From contig NZ_AMQH01000012.1 in assembly GCF_000300195.1 (NCBI RefSeq), positions 496,001-560,000 of the forward strand: a stretch of DNA of 64,000 nucleotides, in the 5' to 3' direction. This DNA is from Clostridium tunisiense TJ (GTDB lineage: Bacteria > Bacillota > Clostridia > Clostridiales > Clostridiaceae). The position numbers were made by a program, and so were the translations under genes. How positions within the stretch are numbered: position 1 is the first letter of the stretch; every line of letters starts with the position of its first letter. Shown one piece after another: positions 9,699 to 18,958 of this stretch. The notes beneath the pieces were generated by a model, which saw only the letters and a list, made by a program, of their open reading frames with translations, was not told where the DNA came from and did no database searches.

Positions 9699-11129
9699 AT
9701 GAATTTGGAATTTCAAGGATCTTACGAGTGTTACGATGATGATAAGTTTCATGATGAATGTGGAGTTTATGGGATATTTAGTACATCACCACAAATTAAT
9801 GTAGCTAAAAGAACTTACTATGGACTATATGCACTTCAACATAGGGGACAAGAAAGTGCAGGGATAGTAACTTCTGACGGTAAAACTATGAGTTGTCATA
9901 AGGGGATGGGGCTTGTATCTGAAGTGTTTAACAACAAGATTATAGATGAGCTTCAAGGGCATGCTGCTATTGGGCATGTAAGATATTCAACAGCAGGCGA
10001 TAGTGTGCTAAAAAATGCACAACCAGTTTTAGGGGAATTCAAACTTGGGAATATTGCTATTGCTCACAATGGAAATTTAGTAAATGCAGATATAATTAGA
10101 GAACTTTTGGAAGACTCAGGTTGTGTTTTTCAAACTTCTATAGATTCTGAGGTTATATTAAACTTGATTGCTAAAGGTTCAAAAAAAGGTGTTGTGAAAA
10201 GTATAATAGATACTATGCAAGCTATAAAGGGATCCTTTGGAATTGTTATCCTAACAGAAAATGAGCTAATTGGAGTTAGGGATCCTTATGGAATTAGACC
10301 TTTATGTCTAGGAGAAATAGATGGAAACTACATTATTGCATCGGAAAGCTGTGCTATTGATGCAACTGGTGGCAGTTTTATTAGAGATATTGAACCTGGT
10401 GAAATAGTAGTAATTAATGCTGAAGGTATTAAGTCATTTAACTTTGGTGAAAAAACTAAATGTGCTACCTGTTCTTTCGAGTACATCTACTTTGCTAGGC
10501 CGGACACTACAATTGATGGTATTAGTGTGAATACTTCCAGAATAAAAGCAGGAATGAAATTATTTGAAGAGCATCCTGTAGAAGCGGATATAGTAATAGG
10601 AGTTCCAGATTCAGGAATACCAGCAGCTATAGGTTTTTCAAAGGCATCAAATATTCCTTTCGAAACGGCTTTAATCAAAAATAGATACATTGGTAGAACC
10701 TTTATTGCTCCATCCCAAGAAGAGAGAGAAAGTGCAGTAAATGTGAAATTAAATGTGCTTAAAGAAAGCGTTGAAGGAAAATCAGTGGTATTAATAGATG
10801 ACTCAATAGTGAGAGGAACTACTAGTAGAAGATTAGTAGAACTGCTAAAAAATGCTGGTGCAAAGGAAGTTCATTTTAGAGTTTGCTCACCTGTAGTTAA
10901 ATATCCATGTTACTTTGGAATTGATACTCCGTATAGAGATGCACTAATAGGTAGTCAATTACAAATCGATGAGATAAAAGAAGCTATTGGAGCTGATAGC
11001 TTAGGCTACTTGACTACAGAAGGGTTATACGAGAGTCTTGGAAAAGCTGATGGTTTTTGTACTGGTTGTTTCCATGGGAAGTACCCAATGTCTGCACCAG
11101 TTAAAGTGTCAAATGGAGAGGAGAGTTAA
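9699..11129 (+). CDS. purF: amidophosphoribosyltransferase
   Basis: The first committed enzyme of purine synthesis, making phosphoribosylamine from PRPP and glutamine. After a short propeptide the nucleophile Cys follows in DECGVYGIF (Cys at about residue 21). The Ntn-hydrolase domain has LQHRGQESAG, and the PRPP site shows VVLIDDSIVRGTTS. Cysteines spaced as in the [4Fe-4S] type (CATCSFEY and CTGCF near the C terminus) suggest the Bacillus-like oxygen-sensitive form. I choose ATG 9699 because it sits 6 bp after TTAGGAGGA; an in-frame GTG 21 bp upstream lies before that ribosome site. Length is 476 residues. Confidence 0.95.
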   Translation: MNLEFQGSYECYDDDKFHDECGVYGIFSTSPQINVAKRTYYGLYALQHRGQESAGIVTSDGKTMSCHKGMGLVSEVFNNKIIDELQGHAAIGHVRYSTAGDSVLKNAQPVLGEFKLGNIAIAHNGNLVNADIIRELLEDSGCVFQTSIDSEVILNLIAKGSKKGVVKSIIDTMQAIKGSFGIVILTENELIGVRDPYGIRPLCLGEIDGNYIIASESCAIDATGGSFIRDIEPGEIVVINAEGIKSFNFGEKTKCATCSFEYIYFARPDTTIDGISVNTSRIKAGMKLFEEHPVEADIVIGVPDSGIPAAIGFSKASNIPFETALIKNRYIGRTFIAPSQEERESAVNVKLNVLKESVEGKSVVLIDDSIVRGTTSRRLVELLKNAGAKEVHFRVCSPVVKYPCYFGIDTPYRDALIGSQLQIDEIKEAIGADSLGYLTTEGLYESLGKADGFCTGCFHGKYPMSAPVKVSNGEES

Positions 11130-11132
11130 ACT

Positions 11133-12131
11133 ATGATTTCATATAAAGATGCAGGTGTTAATATTGAAGAGGGGTATAAAGCTGTTAGTTTAATGAAGCA
11201 GTATACTAGTAAAACTTATACTGAAGGTGTGCTAAACGGAATTGGAAGTTTTGCTGGAATGTTCGAAATCGGAGCAGGGTATAAAAATCCTGTGTTAATA
11301 TCAGGAACTGATGGAGTTGGAACTAAGCTTGAAATCGCAATTCGACTTAATAAATTTGATACCATTGGTATAGACTGTGTAGCCATGTGTGTGAATGATA
11401 TTTTATGTCATGGGGCAAAGCCTTTGTTTTTCTTAGATTACATTGCATGTGGAAAGTTAGATGCAGATATTGCAAGTGATATAGTAAAAGGTGTGTCCCA
11501 GGGATGTGTTGAAAGCGGAGCGGCCCTAATTGGTGGAGAAACAGCAGAAATGCCTGGTATGTATAAAGAAGGCGACTATGATGTTGCTGGATTTGCTGTA
11601 GGAATTGCTGATAAAGCTAAAATTATTGATGGAAGTACCATTGCTGAAGGAGATGTACTTATTGGTATAGCTTCTAGTGGAGTGCATAGTAATGGATATT
11701 CCTTAGTAAGAAAGTTAGTAAAAGACTATAATGAAAAGTTAGGTGAAAAAACACTAGGAGAAATTCTTTTAGAACCAACAAGAATTTATGTAAGTACTAT
11801 AATGAGTTTACTTAAGGAATTTGAAATAAAAGGTATGGCACACGTTACTGGTGGAGGTTTTTATGAAAATATCCCAAGAATGTTCAAGGGAGATTTCACT
11901 GCAGTAGTTAAGAAGGATAGCTACCAAGTTCCAGAAATATTTAAGTATTTAATGAGTAAGGGTGTGGCTGAAGAGCAAATGTATAATACTTACAATATGG
12001 GAATAGGTTTTGTATTAGCTGTAGATAAATCTATAGTAAAAGATGTGCTAAAGGCTCTAAATGATTTGAATGAAACAGCTTATGAAATTGGGTATGTACA
12101 AGCTGGAGGTGTGGGCCTTTGCTTAAAATAG
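11133..12131 (+). CDS. purM: phosphoribosylformylglycinamidine cyclo-ligase (AIR synthetase)
   Basis: A 332-residue enzyme that closes FGAM to AIR with ATP. It begins YKDAGVNIEEGY and has SGTDGVGTKLEIA, GIDCVAMCVNDILCHGA and GGETAEMPGMY, all PurM hallmarks. It starts 3 bp after purF and overlaps purN by 13 bp. Length is typical (about 340-350). Confidence 0.95.
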   Translation: MISYKDAGVNIEEGYKAVSLMKQYTSKTYTEGVLNGIGSFAGMFEIGAGYKNPVLISGTDGVGTKLEIAIRLNKFDTIGIDCVAMCVNDILCHGAKPLFFLDYIACGKLDADIASDIVKGVSQGCVESGAALIGGETAEMPGMYKEGDYDVAGFAVGIADKAKIIDGSTIAEGDVLIGIASSGVHSNGYSLVRKLVKDYNEKLGEKTLGEILLEPTRIYVSTIMSLLKEFEIKGMAHVTGGGFYENIPRMFKGDFTAVVKKDSYQVPEIFKYLMSKGVAEEQMYNTYNMGIGFVLAVDKSIVKDVLKALNDLNETAYEIGYVQAGGVGLCLK

Positions 12132-12733
12132 CTGTTTTAGTGTCTGGTGGTGGATCTAACCTTCAAAGCATAATAGATAGTATATCAGCTGGAGAACTAA
12201 AAAATGTAGAAATTGAATATGTAATTAGCGATAGAGAAGGGGTTTTTGCCTTAGAAAGAGCAAAAAAATATGGAATTAACACCATAACCTTAGATAGAAA
12301 CAAGTATAAGAATAATTTAAATGCTGAAATTCATAATATTCTAAGTGGAAAAGTAGACCTAATAGTTTTGGCAGGCTTTTTATCCATAATTAAAGGTCCC
12401 ATATTAGAAGAATTCAGACACAAAATTATAAATATACATCCTTCTCTAATTCCTAGCTTTTGTGGAAAAGGAATGTATGGGTTAAAGGTTCATGAAGCTG
12501 CAATTAATTACGGAGTGAAAGTTAGTGGATGTACGGTTCATTTTGTAGAAGAAGATACAGACACGGGTGCTATAATCCTACAAAGTGTTGTTGAAGTTTT
12601 AGTTAATGATACAAAAGAAACCTTACAGCAAAGAATTTTGGTAGAAGAACATAAAGCACTTCCAAGAACAATTAAGCTTTTTGCAGAAGGTAATATTAAG
12701 GTTAATGGCAGACAAGTAATTGTAAAGGAGTAG
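12119..12733 (+). CDS. purN: phosphoribosylglycinamide formyltransferase (TTG start)
   Basis: A 204-residue folate-dependent GAR formyltransferase. It shows VLVSGGGSNLQ at the N terminus, the catalytic NIHPSLIPSF segment and GCTVHFVEEDTDTG. The only good start is TTG at 12119, placed 8 bp after GGAGGT, which itself lies inside the end of purM. The 13-bp overlap therefore implies translational coupling. Confidence 0.94.
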   Translation: MLKIAVLVSGGGSNLQSIIDSISAGELKNVEIEYVISDREGVFALERAKKYGINTITLDRNKYKNNLNAEIHNILSGKVDLIVLAGFLSIIKGPILEEFRHKIINIHPSLIPSFCGKGMYGLKVHEAAINYGVKVSGCTVHFVEEDTDTGAIILQSVVEVLVNDTKETLQQRILVEEHKALPRTIKLFAEGNIKVNGRQVIVKE

Positions 12734-12738
12734 TTTAA

Positions 12739-14247
12739 ATGATTAAGAGAGCTTTATTAAGTGTATATGATAAAACTAATATTATACCCTTTGCTAAATT
12801 TTTGATAAGTAAAGGCGTTGAACTTATCTCTACTGGTGGTACCTACAAGTTATTAAAGGAGCAAGGAATTTCAGTAAAGGAAGTATCAGAAGTAACAAAT
12901 GCTGAAGAAATGTTAGATGGTAGAGTTAAAACACTTCATCCAATAGTGCATGGAGGTATTTTAGCCATTAGAAGTAATGAGAGCCATATGGAAACTTTAA
13001 AAGAAAGAGAAATTGAAACTATTGATTTAGTTTGTGTTAACTTATATCCTTTCTTTGAAAAGCTAGGCGAAAATCTACCTTTTGATGAAATGATAGAATT
13101 TATTGATATTGGTGGTCCAACTATGCTTAGAAGTGCAGCTAAGAACTTTAATGATGTAGTAGTTGTAAGTGATATAACAGATTATGAAACCGTGATGAAT
13201 GAAATAGAACAACATGGACAGGTTTCATTTTCTACAAAAAGAAATCTTGCAGCTAAGGTATTTAACTTAACTTCTTCCTATGATGCTGCCGTTGCAAACT
13301 ATTTATTTAATGAAGAAAAGGTTAAAAATCCAAAATTCTTATCTTTGTCCTATGAAAAAATTGAGGATTTAAGGTATGGGGAAAACCCACATCAGGCAGG
13401 TGCAATTTATAAAAGCACTGATAAAAAAGGTATGATGAATAATATTAACATATTAAATGGAAAACCACTTTCTTACAACAATATAAAGGATATGGATATT
13501 GCATGGAAAGTAGTTAACGAGTTTCAAGAAACTGTTTGTTGTGCTTTAAAGCATAACACACCTTGTGGTGTAGCTTTAGGTGATTCTGTGGAAGAAGCTT
13601 ATGTAAAAGCTTTTAATTGTGATTCAGTTTCAATCTTTGGAGGTATAGTTGCATTAAACAAAAAAGTTAATAAGGTTGCTGCCCTTGAAATGATAAAAAC
13701 CTTTTTAGAAATTGTAATTGCTCCAGAATTTGATGCGGATGCCTTAGAAGTATTAAAAACCAAGAAAAACTTAAGAGTTATACAATGTTTAACATGTCCA
13801 ACAGATGAAATAGAAGTTGTTTCTGTGGATGGAGGAATCCTTGTACAAGATGTAGACAAAAAATTATACGAGGAACTTAAAGTTGTTACTAAGGTAGCTC
13901 CAACTCCTGAGGAAATGGAAAACTTAATTTTTGGTATGAAGGTAGCTAAGTATGTAAAATCTAATGCTATTGTAGCTGTAAAAGATAAGATGGCAAAGGG
14001 AATAGCTGGTGGTCAAGTTAATAGAATATGGGCAACTGTTCAGGCCTTAGACAGAGCACAAGATGGAGTTGTGCTAGCCTCTGACGGATTCTTCCCTTTT
14101 AAAGATTCCGTAGAAGAAGCTAAGAAATGTAATATAAAAGCTATAATTCAACCTGGCGGTTCTCTTAGAGATGCTGAGAGCATAGAAGCTTGTGATGAAT
14201 ATGGTATTTCAATGGTTATTTCAGGAACCAGACATTTTAAACATTAA
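12739..14247 (+). CDS. purH: bifunctional AICAR formyltransferase / IMP cyclohydrolase
   Basis: A 502-residue enzyme of the last two steps to IMP. The N-terminal cyclohydrolase has [15 protein letters not shown] and [14 protein letters not shown]. The transformylase part has [19 protein letters not shown] and the C-terminal SNAIVAVKD and GGQVNRI. All are expected positions for PurH. It lies 5 bp after purN. Confidence 0.95.
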   Translation: MIKRALLSVYDKTNIIPFAKFLISKGVELISTGGTYKLLKEQGISVKEVSEVTNAEEMLDGRVKTLHPIVHGGILAIRSNESHMETLKEREIETIDLVCVNLYPFFEKLGENLPFDEMIEFIDIGGPTMLRSAAKNFNDVVVVSDITDYETVMNEIEQHGQVSFSTKRNLAAKVFNLTSSYDAAVANYLFNEEKVKNPKFLSLSYEKIEDLRYGENPHQAGAIYKSTDKKGMMNNINILNGKPLSYNNIKDMDIAWKVVNEFQETVCCALKHNTPCGVALGDSVEEAYVKAFNCDSVSIFGGIVALNKKVNKVAALEMIKTFLEIVIAPEFDADALEVLKTKKNLRVIQCLTCPTDEIEVVSVDGGILVQDVDKKLYEELKVVTKVAPTPEEMENLIFGMKVAKYVKSNAIVAVKDKMAKGIAGGQVNRIWATVQALDRAQDGVVLASDGFFPFKDSVEEAKKCNIKAIIQPGGSLRDAESIEACDEYGISMVISGTRHFKH

Positions 14248-14261
14248 TAGGAGATGATTAA

Positions 14262-15506
14262 ATGAAGGTACTTTTAATCGGCAGTGGAGGAAGGGAACAT
14301 GCAATTGCCTGGAAACTAAGTCAAAGTATATTGGTAAATAAAATATTTTGTGCTCCTGGCAACGGTGGTACTGCCACTGAGGAAAAATGTGAAAATGTTA
14401 ATATAACTAACAATGAAGAATTATTAAAATTTGCTATAGATAACTCTATTGATGTAACAGTAGTTGGGCCAGAAGCGCCACTTTGTGAAGGTATTGTAGA
14501 CTCTTTTTCAGAAAAGGGATTAAAAATATTTGGACCTTGTGCCGCAGGTGCACAGCTAGAGGGAAGTAAAATCTTTTCTAAAAACTTTATGAAGAAATAT
14601 AACATTAATACCGCAGCTTATGACACTTTTACTCATGCAGATGAAGCTATTCAGTATCTTGAAACTTGTAAATTTCCAGTTGTACTAAAAGCTGATGGTT
14701 TAGCAGCAGGAAAAGGAGTCATCATCGCTCAGGACTATAATGAAGCAAAAATCGCAATTGAAGAACTCATGATTAGTGATATATTAAGAGGAGCAGGAAA
14801 GTCTGTTGTAATTGAGGAGTTTTTACAAGGGGTAGAAGCATCAATACTAGCTATTACCGATGGTGAAACAATAATACCTTTTGTCTCTTCAAAAGATCAT
14901 AAGGCTATATATGATGGAAATTTAGGACCAAACACCGGAGGAATGGGTACTCTAGCTCCGAACCCATATTGTACTGAAAAGGTGTTGCAAGATTTCAAAG
15001 ATAAAATTATGTATCCAACTCTTCAAGGTCTTCAAAAAGAAAATATTCAATACAAGGGGATTATCTTCTTTGGATTGATGATAACAAAAGATAATGTGTA
15101 TTTATTGGAATACAATGTGAGAATGGGAGACCCTGAAACTCAAGTAGTGCTACCACTAATGGAAAGTGATTTCATGGAGTTAATAATGTCAACCATTGAT
15201 GGAAATTTAAGCAGTAAGACTGTAAGTTTTAAAGATGAATTTGCATGTTGTGTTATAGCAGCTTCCAAAGGATATCCCGGCACTTATGAAGTAGGTAAAG
15301 AAATAAATATTGCAAATAATAGTTCAGAAAAAGTGTTTATTGCAGGTGGAAAAATTTCAAACAGTAAATTGCTTTCTAGTGGTGGAAGAGTCCTTGGGGT
15401 AACAGCCCTTGGAAAGTCTATTGAAGAAGCTAGAAAAAATGCTTATGTTGGAATAAATAATATTGATTTTGAAGGAATTTATTTTAGAGGTGATATAGGA
15501 ATTTAA
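14262..15506 (+). CDS. purD: phosphoribosylamine-glycine ligase
   Basis: A 414-residue ATP-grasp enzyme making GAR. It shows LLIGSGGREHAIAWKL, APGNGGT, VVGPEAPLCEG, LKADGLAAGKGV, GPNTGGMGT and VRMGDPETQ. It is the last gene of the operon, 14 bp after purH, and is followed by an inverted repeat. purB, purA and purK are not in this window. Confidence 0.95.
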   Translation: MKVLLIGSGGREHAIAWKLSQSILVNKIFCAPGNGGTATEEKCENVNITNNEELLKFAIDNSIDVTVVGPEAPLCEGIVDSFSEKGLKIFGPCAAGAQLEGSKIFSKNFMKKYNINTAAYDTFTHADEAIQYLETCKFPVVLKADGLAAGKGVIIAQDYNEAKIAIEELMISDILRGAGKSVVIEEFLQGVEASILAITDGETIIPFVSSKDHKAIYDGNLGPNTGGMGTLAPNPYCTEKVLQDFKDKIMYPTLQGLQKENIQYKGIIFFGLMITKDNVYLLEYNVRMGDPETQVVLPLMESDFMELIMSTIDGNLSSKTVSFKDEFACCVIAASKGYPGTYEVGKEINIANNSSEKVFIAGGKISNSKLLSSGGRVLGVTALGKSIEEARKNAYVGINNIDFEGIYFRGDIGI

Positions 15507-15534
15507 ATATTCCAACGCCAGAAGCTTAATTAAA

Positions 15535-15578
15535 AGACACCCTTAGTTTAATTTGTAATAATTATACTAAGGGTGTCT
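15535..15578 (+). terminator. terminator-like hairpin between purD and the convergent DUF554 gene
   Basis: A 13-bp stem AGACACCCTTAGT / ACTAAGGGTGTCT. The T-run after it is weak (AGTATTTT), but its place between convergent genes supports termination in both directions. Confidence 0.7.
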
Positions 15579-15662
15579 AGTATTTTATAAGCTTGACCTA
15601 ATAAAAAGCAAATTAAGTTTACACATATCTTTAATTGACTTATTTTCAATGTTACAAAATGT

Positions 15663-16355
15663 CTAAAAAATACTTATTAGTTTAATAATATAAGGTGCTA
15701 GAATCGGAAGAAATATTGCAGGTAATAAGTTAGCAACTTTAATTTTAGTTACGCCTAAAATATTAAGTCCTAATCCAACAATAATTAAACTTCCACAGGC
15801 AGTCATGTTTGAAATTACAGCTGAGGAGAGTACGGGACTTAAAAAAGAGGCACATAAAGTAATAATTCCTTGATATAAAAGTACAGAAATTCCAGATAAC
15901 ATTACCCCAATGCCCAACGTTGAGGAAAAAATAATAGCAGAAATTCCATCTAAAATTGACTTTGAAAATAAAATATCATGTTTTCCTTGAAGACCGCTCT
16001 CAAGAGAGCCAACGATGGCCATAGCGCCCACACAGTATAATAAACTTGCACTAACAAAGCCTTCTGATATTTTACTATCACTATTTTTAAATTTGCTTTG
16101 TAACCAATCTCCAAGTTTTTTTAACAAATTATCAAGGTCTGCAAATTCTCCTATTACAGCACCAATGCTCATGCAAATGATTACAACAAGCATATTTTCA
16201 ACCTTGAAAGCACCAGATATTCCTATATACAGTATACACAATGCTATACCCTGCATTACGGTGTTGCTGACTTTTTCAGGAATACCACCTTTTAGGAATA
16301 ACCCCACTAATGCGCCACCTACTATGGCTAAAAAATTAACTATGGTGCCAAGCAC
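15663..16355 (-). CDS. DUF554-family integral membrane protein (YqgA/YdfK-like)
   Basis: A 230-residue protein with about seven hydrophobic segments. It starts LGTIVNFLAIVGGALVGLFLKGGIPEK and has GIGVMLSGISVLLYQG and the terminal NLLPAIFLP, which match DUF554. Family members are presumed transporters, but the substrate is unknown. The start is GTG at 16355 behind GGGGTGG. It is convergent with purD and divergent from the next gene. Confidence 0.85.
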   Translation of the reverse strand: MLGTIVNFLAIVGGALVGLFLKGGIPEKVSNTVMQGIALCILYIGISGAFKVENMLVVIICMSIGAVIGEFADLDNLLKKLGDWLQSKFKNSDSKISEGFVSASLLYCVGAMAIVGSLESGLQGKHDILFSKSILDGISAIIFSSTLGIGVMLSGISVLLYQGIITLCASFLSPVLSSAVISNMTACGSLIIVGLGLNILGVTKIKVANLLPAIFLPILAPYIIKLISIF

Positions 16356-16571
16356 AATACCACCCCATTTTCATTATTATTTAAAACATCCATAACTATT
16401 TTACAATATAGGATGTATAAGTCAATAAATTATATTATAAATAAAATTTACTGTTAATTTGAAGCATTATATAATAATACATAAGTTTACATCACTGTGC
16501 AAATATATAGGATAATTTGGTAAATCATAATTACACTTTTGCTAGCACAAAAATGTTACAGTAAATCATAG

Positions 16572-16577
16572 TATAAT
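16572..16577 (+). promoter_or_regulatory. possible -10 element of the SleC/SpoIID-like gene
   Basis: TATAAT within CATAGTATAATA. The overlapping CATAnnnTA also fits a sporulation sigma-K -10, but the required upstream AC is 18 bp away and no clear -35 is visible, so the sigma factor is undecided. Confidence 0.35.
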
Positions 16578-16605
16578 ATTACAATTAATTATTTTGAGGG
16601 TAAGT

Positions 16606-18186
16606 ATGAGTTATGCTGGTAAATTAAAAGTTATAGTTTACGACGGGGATGGATTTAACCCTTATGTAGGTGCAAAAGTTACACTCACTCCTGAAGAGTT
16701 TCAATATAATTATTATGGTACAAAAGAAGTGTTTACAGGTGAAAGCGGTGAAACTGAAGTTCTAGAGGTTCCCACCCCACCTACAGCCTTATCTCAATCA
16801 CCAAGCTATAATTCAGGTCTTGTACCTTATAGCTCCTGGTCATTAAAAATTGAGGCTCCACAAAGAATACCAATATCTATTAAAGGAGTTCAGGTTTTTC
16901 CTGAAATAACGTCTATTCAAAAGGTAAATCTACAAAAAGACATAACTACAGTAGCAATGTTTAGAACCATAAAAAATATTAATGATACATCAAAGATAAG
17001 TTCTAGCATTATTGAAATTGGTCCCCATGTATTATATGGAAATTATACTAAGAAATCTTTAGAAGAGGAAGAAAAAGAAATGCCAAAATCAAAAAGTATG
17101 TTTAGAGTGCTTCCGGAAGTTATTATACCAGATAAGATAGTTGTACACGTAGGCACTCCAGACTCTGCTGGACCTAATTATGAAGTAAATTTCAAAGAGT
17201 ATATTAAAAATGTAGCAAGTAGCGAAATTTATCCAACTTGGTCTGAAAATACTATTAGAGCCAACATACATTGTATAGTATCCTTTACTTTAAATAGGAT
17301 TTTTACAGAATGGTATAGAGCCAAGGGTAAAAACTTTGACATAACAAATTCTACTGCTTACGATCACTACTTTGTATATGGAAGAAACATTTTTGAGAAT
17401 ATAGGTAATATAGTAGACGAGGTCTTTGCACAGTACATTAAAAGGCAAGGTGCTATTCAGCCTCTTTTAGCTCAATATTGTGATGGTATAAGGTCTAAGT
17501 GTCCAGGACATTTGACACAATGGGGAAGTAAGTATCTTGGAGATGAAGGAAAAACTCCTTATGAAATTTTAACTCACTTTTATGGTAATAACATAGTTTT
17601 TGATTTATCTAAAATCATGCGAGGAGTTCCTAAATCTTATCCTGGGAATACTTTAGTAGTTGGCTCAAGAGGAAAAGATGTTACTACTGTTCAAAAATAT
17701 ATAAATAGAATTTCAAAAAACTTTCCAGCTATTAAGAAGTTATCTACTGATGGAATATACGGAAATAATACAAGGCAATCAGTCCAGATGTTTCAAAAAA
17801 TATTTGGTCTAAATCAGGATGGCAATGTGGATTATAAAACATGGTATAAACTTTCAGATGTATATGTAGCTGTAACAAAAATGGCAGAAGCTTCAGGAGA
17901 AGGAGAAAGGGAATCTGAATTGCAACCTTCATACCCTGGTAATATTTTGAATATTGGATCTAAAGGTAATGATGTTAAATTAATTCAGGAGTATTTGAAT
18001 GTTATTCGAACTAGGTATCCATCAATTATTTATCTACTTCCTGATGGTATCTATGGTTATAATAGTAGTTCAGCAGTATCAGAGTTACAAAAAAATATTG
18101 GGATTCCTATTACAGGAAAAGTTGATGAGGTTACTTGGAATTCTATAGTAAATAGTTATAATAGTATAAAATCTGGCTCTAATTAA
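16606..18186 (+). CDS. SleC/SpoIID-like protein with two peptidoglycan-binding repeats
   Basis: A 526-residue protein. The N terminus (1-150) looks like a beta-rich prodomain. A central region (about 200-330) begins NVASSEIYPTW and resembles the SpoIID/SleC lytic transglycosylase domain. Two PG_binding_1 repeats follow, each opened by SYPGN (about 345-415 and 440-515, with DGIYG in both). Clostridial SleC degrades spore cortex, so a role in spore or wall hydrolysis is likely. No signal peptide is visible, as in SleC's forespore-type forms. I take ATG 16606 after GAGGGTAAGT rather than the TTG 12 bp upstream. The substrate and activity are inferred. Confidence 0.7.
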   Translation: MSYAGKLKVIVYDGDGFNPYVGAKVTLTPEEFQYNYYGTKEVFTGESGETEVLEVPTPPTALSQSPSYNSGLVPYSSWSLKIEAPQRIPISIKGVQVFPEITSIQKVNLQKDITTVAMFRTIKNINDTSKISSSIIEIGPHVLYGNYTKKSLEEEEKEMPKSKSMFRVLPEVIIPDKIVVHVGTPDSAGPNYEVNFKEYIKNVASSEIYPTWSENTIRANIHCIVSFTLNRIFTEWYRAKGKNFDITNSTAYDHYFVYGRNIFENIGNIVDEVFAQYIKRQGAIQPLLAQYCDGIRSKCPGHLTQWGSKYLGDEGKTPYEILTHFYGNNIVFDLSKIMRGVPKSYPGNTLVVGSRGKDVTTVQKYINRISKNFPAIKKLSTDGIYGNNTRQSVQMFQKIFGLNQDGNVDYKTWYKLSDVYVAVTKMAEASGEGERESELQPSYPGNILNIGSKGNDVKLIQEYLNVIRTRYPSIIYLLPDGIYGYNSSSAVSELQKNIGIPITGKVDEVTWNSIVNSYNSIKSGSN

Positions 18187-18484
18187 AAAAACTTATATTT
18201 TCTTAGTTGGGTTTTTATAATTATTTCATTCCAGGTATGAGCTTGTTTATTAAACTTATAAGCTTATAAAAGTATAAGCTTATAAGTTTAATAATAATAA
18301 CTTAGAATAGTAAGTACATTTGAGGCGATTTTCTACATAGAAAGTAGATTAAAGGAGGTATACAATAAGTAAAACTATTTTATTATTTAGCTTTAGTATA
18401 TGTAAATACTTAATTTTTACGAAAAATTAGAACATTTAATATTAAATTGTAGTTAATTTAACAAGAACATTGTCGAAAAATGTA
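18187..18484. other. intergenic region with long palindrome and a start-less ribosome site
   Basis: It contains a perfect 22-bp inverted repeat (listed separately) and a strong AAAGGAGGT at 18352-18360. That site is followed at good spacing by ATA instead of a start codon and then 20 sense codons to TAG at 18428. This may be a dead small gene. Nothing else was recognised. Confidence 0.4.
18247..18294. repeat. perfect 22-bp inverted repeat with 4-nt loop
   Basis: The left arm 18247-18268 and right arm 18273-18294 are exact reverse complements around loop AAAG. Each arm also contains the smaller palindrome TATAAGCTTATA. No T-run follows, so it is not a standard terminator, although it may protect or end the upstream mRNA. 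Confidence 0.85.
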
Positions 18485-18513
18485 TTGACATTTCAATTAA
18501 TTGTAATTAAAAT
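18485..18513 (+). promoter_or_regulatory. sigma-A type promoter of the glycine-riboswitch leader
   Basis: A perfect TTGACA (18485-18490), a 17-bp spacer and TAAAAT (18508-18513). Transcription from here would give a leader of about 440 nt before the permease start. Confidence 0.7.
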
Positions 18514-18519
18514 TAAATT

Positions 18520-18754
18520 AATTTAATATCGGTGGATGAAAATTATTGGAGATATCTATTAGGGTAGGTGCTATAAAGCAATAGGTTAAAGTTGATAAAA
18601 GTATTTAGTTTCTCAAAGTTAACCATATTGAGTTTGGCTCTAAGCAATTAGCTTCTAGCTAATTATATTATACCTTGGATAACCGTAGAAGAAAAAAGTA
18701 GGTAAAGCTAATTAGTTACTTTGAAGCTTTCAGGTCACATACAATAATTTGACA
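18520..18754 (+). promoter_or_regulatory. unidentified leader segment 5' of the glycine aptamer
   Basis: About 230 nt lie between the promoter and the aptamer, with no gene. AATTAGC at about 18645 can pair with GCTAATT shortly after it or with the GCTAATT near 18707, which suggests alternative hairpins. It does not match T-box, SAM, lysine or a first glycine aptamer by eye. Confidence 0.4.
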
Positions 18755-18833
18755 CCCCCCTGGAGAGTTCACTTAAATGTGGCATCAACGGAGCAACTTT
18801 ATTTTAAAGGAATCTTTCAGATAAAAGGACAGG
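18755..18833 (+). promoter_or_regulatory. glycine riboswitch (single aptamer)
   Basis: The conserved elements occur in order: TGGAGAG, CATCAACGGAGCAA, GGAATCTTTCAG and AAAGGACAG, which fit the gcvT/glycine aptamer. Its 3' GGACAG is also the first strand of the terminator that follows. Glycine binding would therefore be expected to block the terminator and switch the permease on. Only one full aptamer is recognisable. Confidence 0.82.
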
Positions 18834-18882
18834 GAGTAAGATAGCATTATTTTTCATGCTATTTTACTCGTTGTCCTTTTCT
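18827..18882 (+). terminator. riboswitch-controlled terminator
   Basis: GGACAGGGAGTAA pairs with TTACTCGTTGTCC, with an inner ATAGCAT/ATGCTAT hairpin, and TTTTCT follows. It shares GGACAG with the glycine aptamer. Confidence 0.85.
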
Positions 18883-18958
18883 ATGTTTAAAAATCTTAAA
18901 CATTAAGCAAAATACCTTTAAGGACTGGATAATGATTAATAATAAGGAGGTCTTTTTT

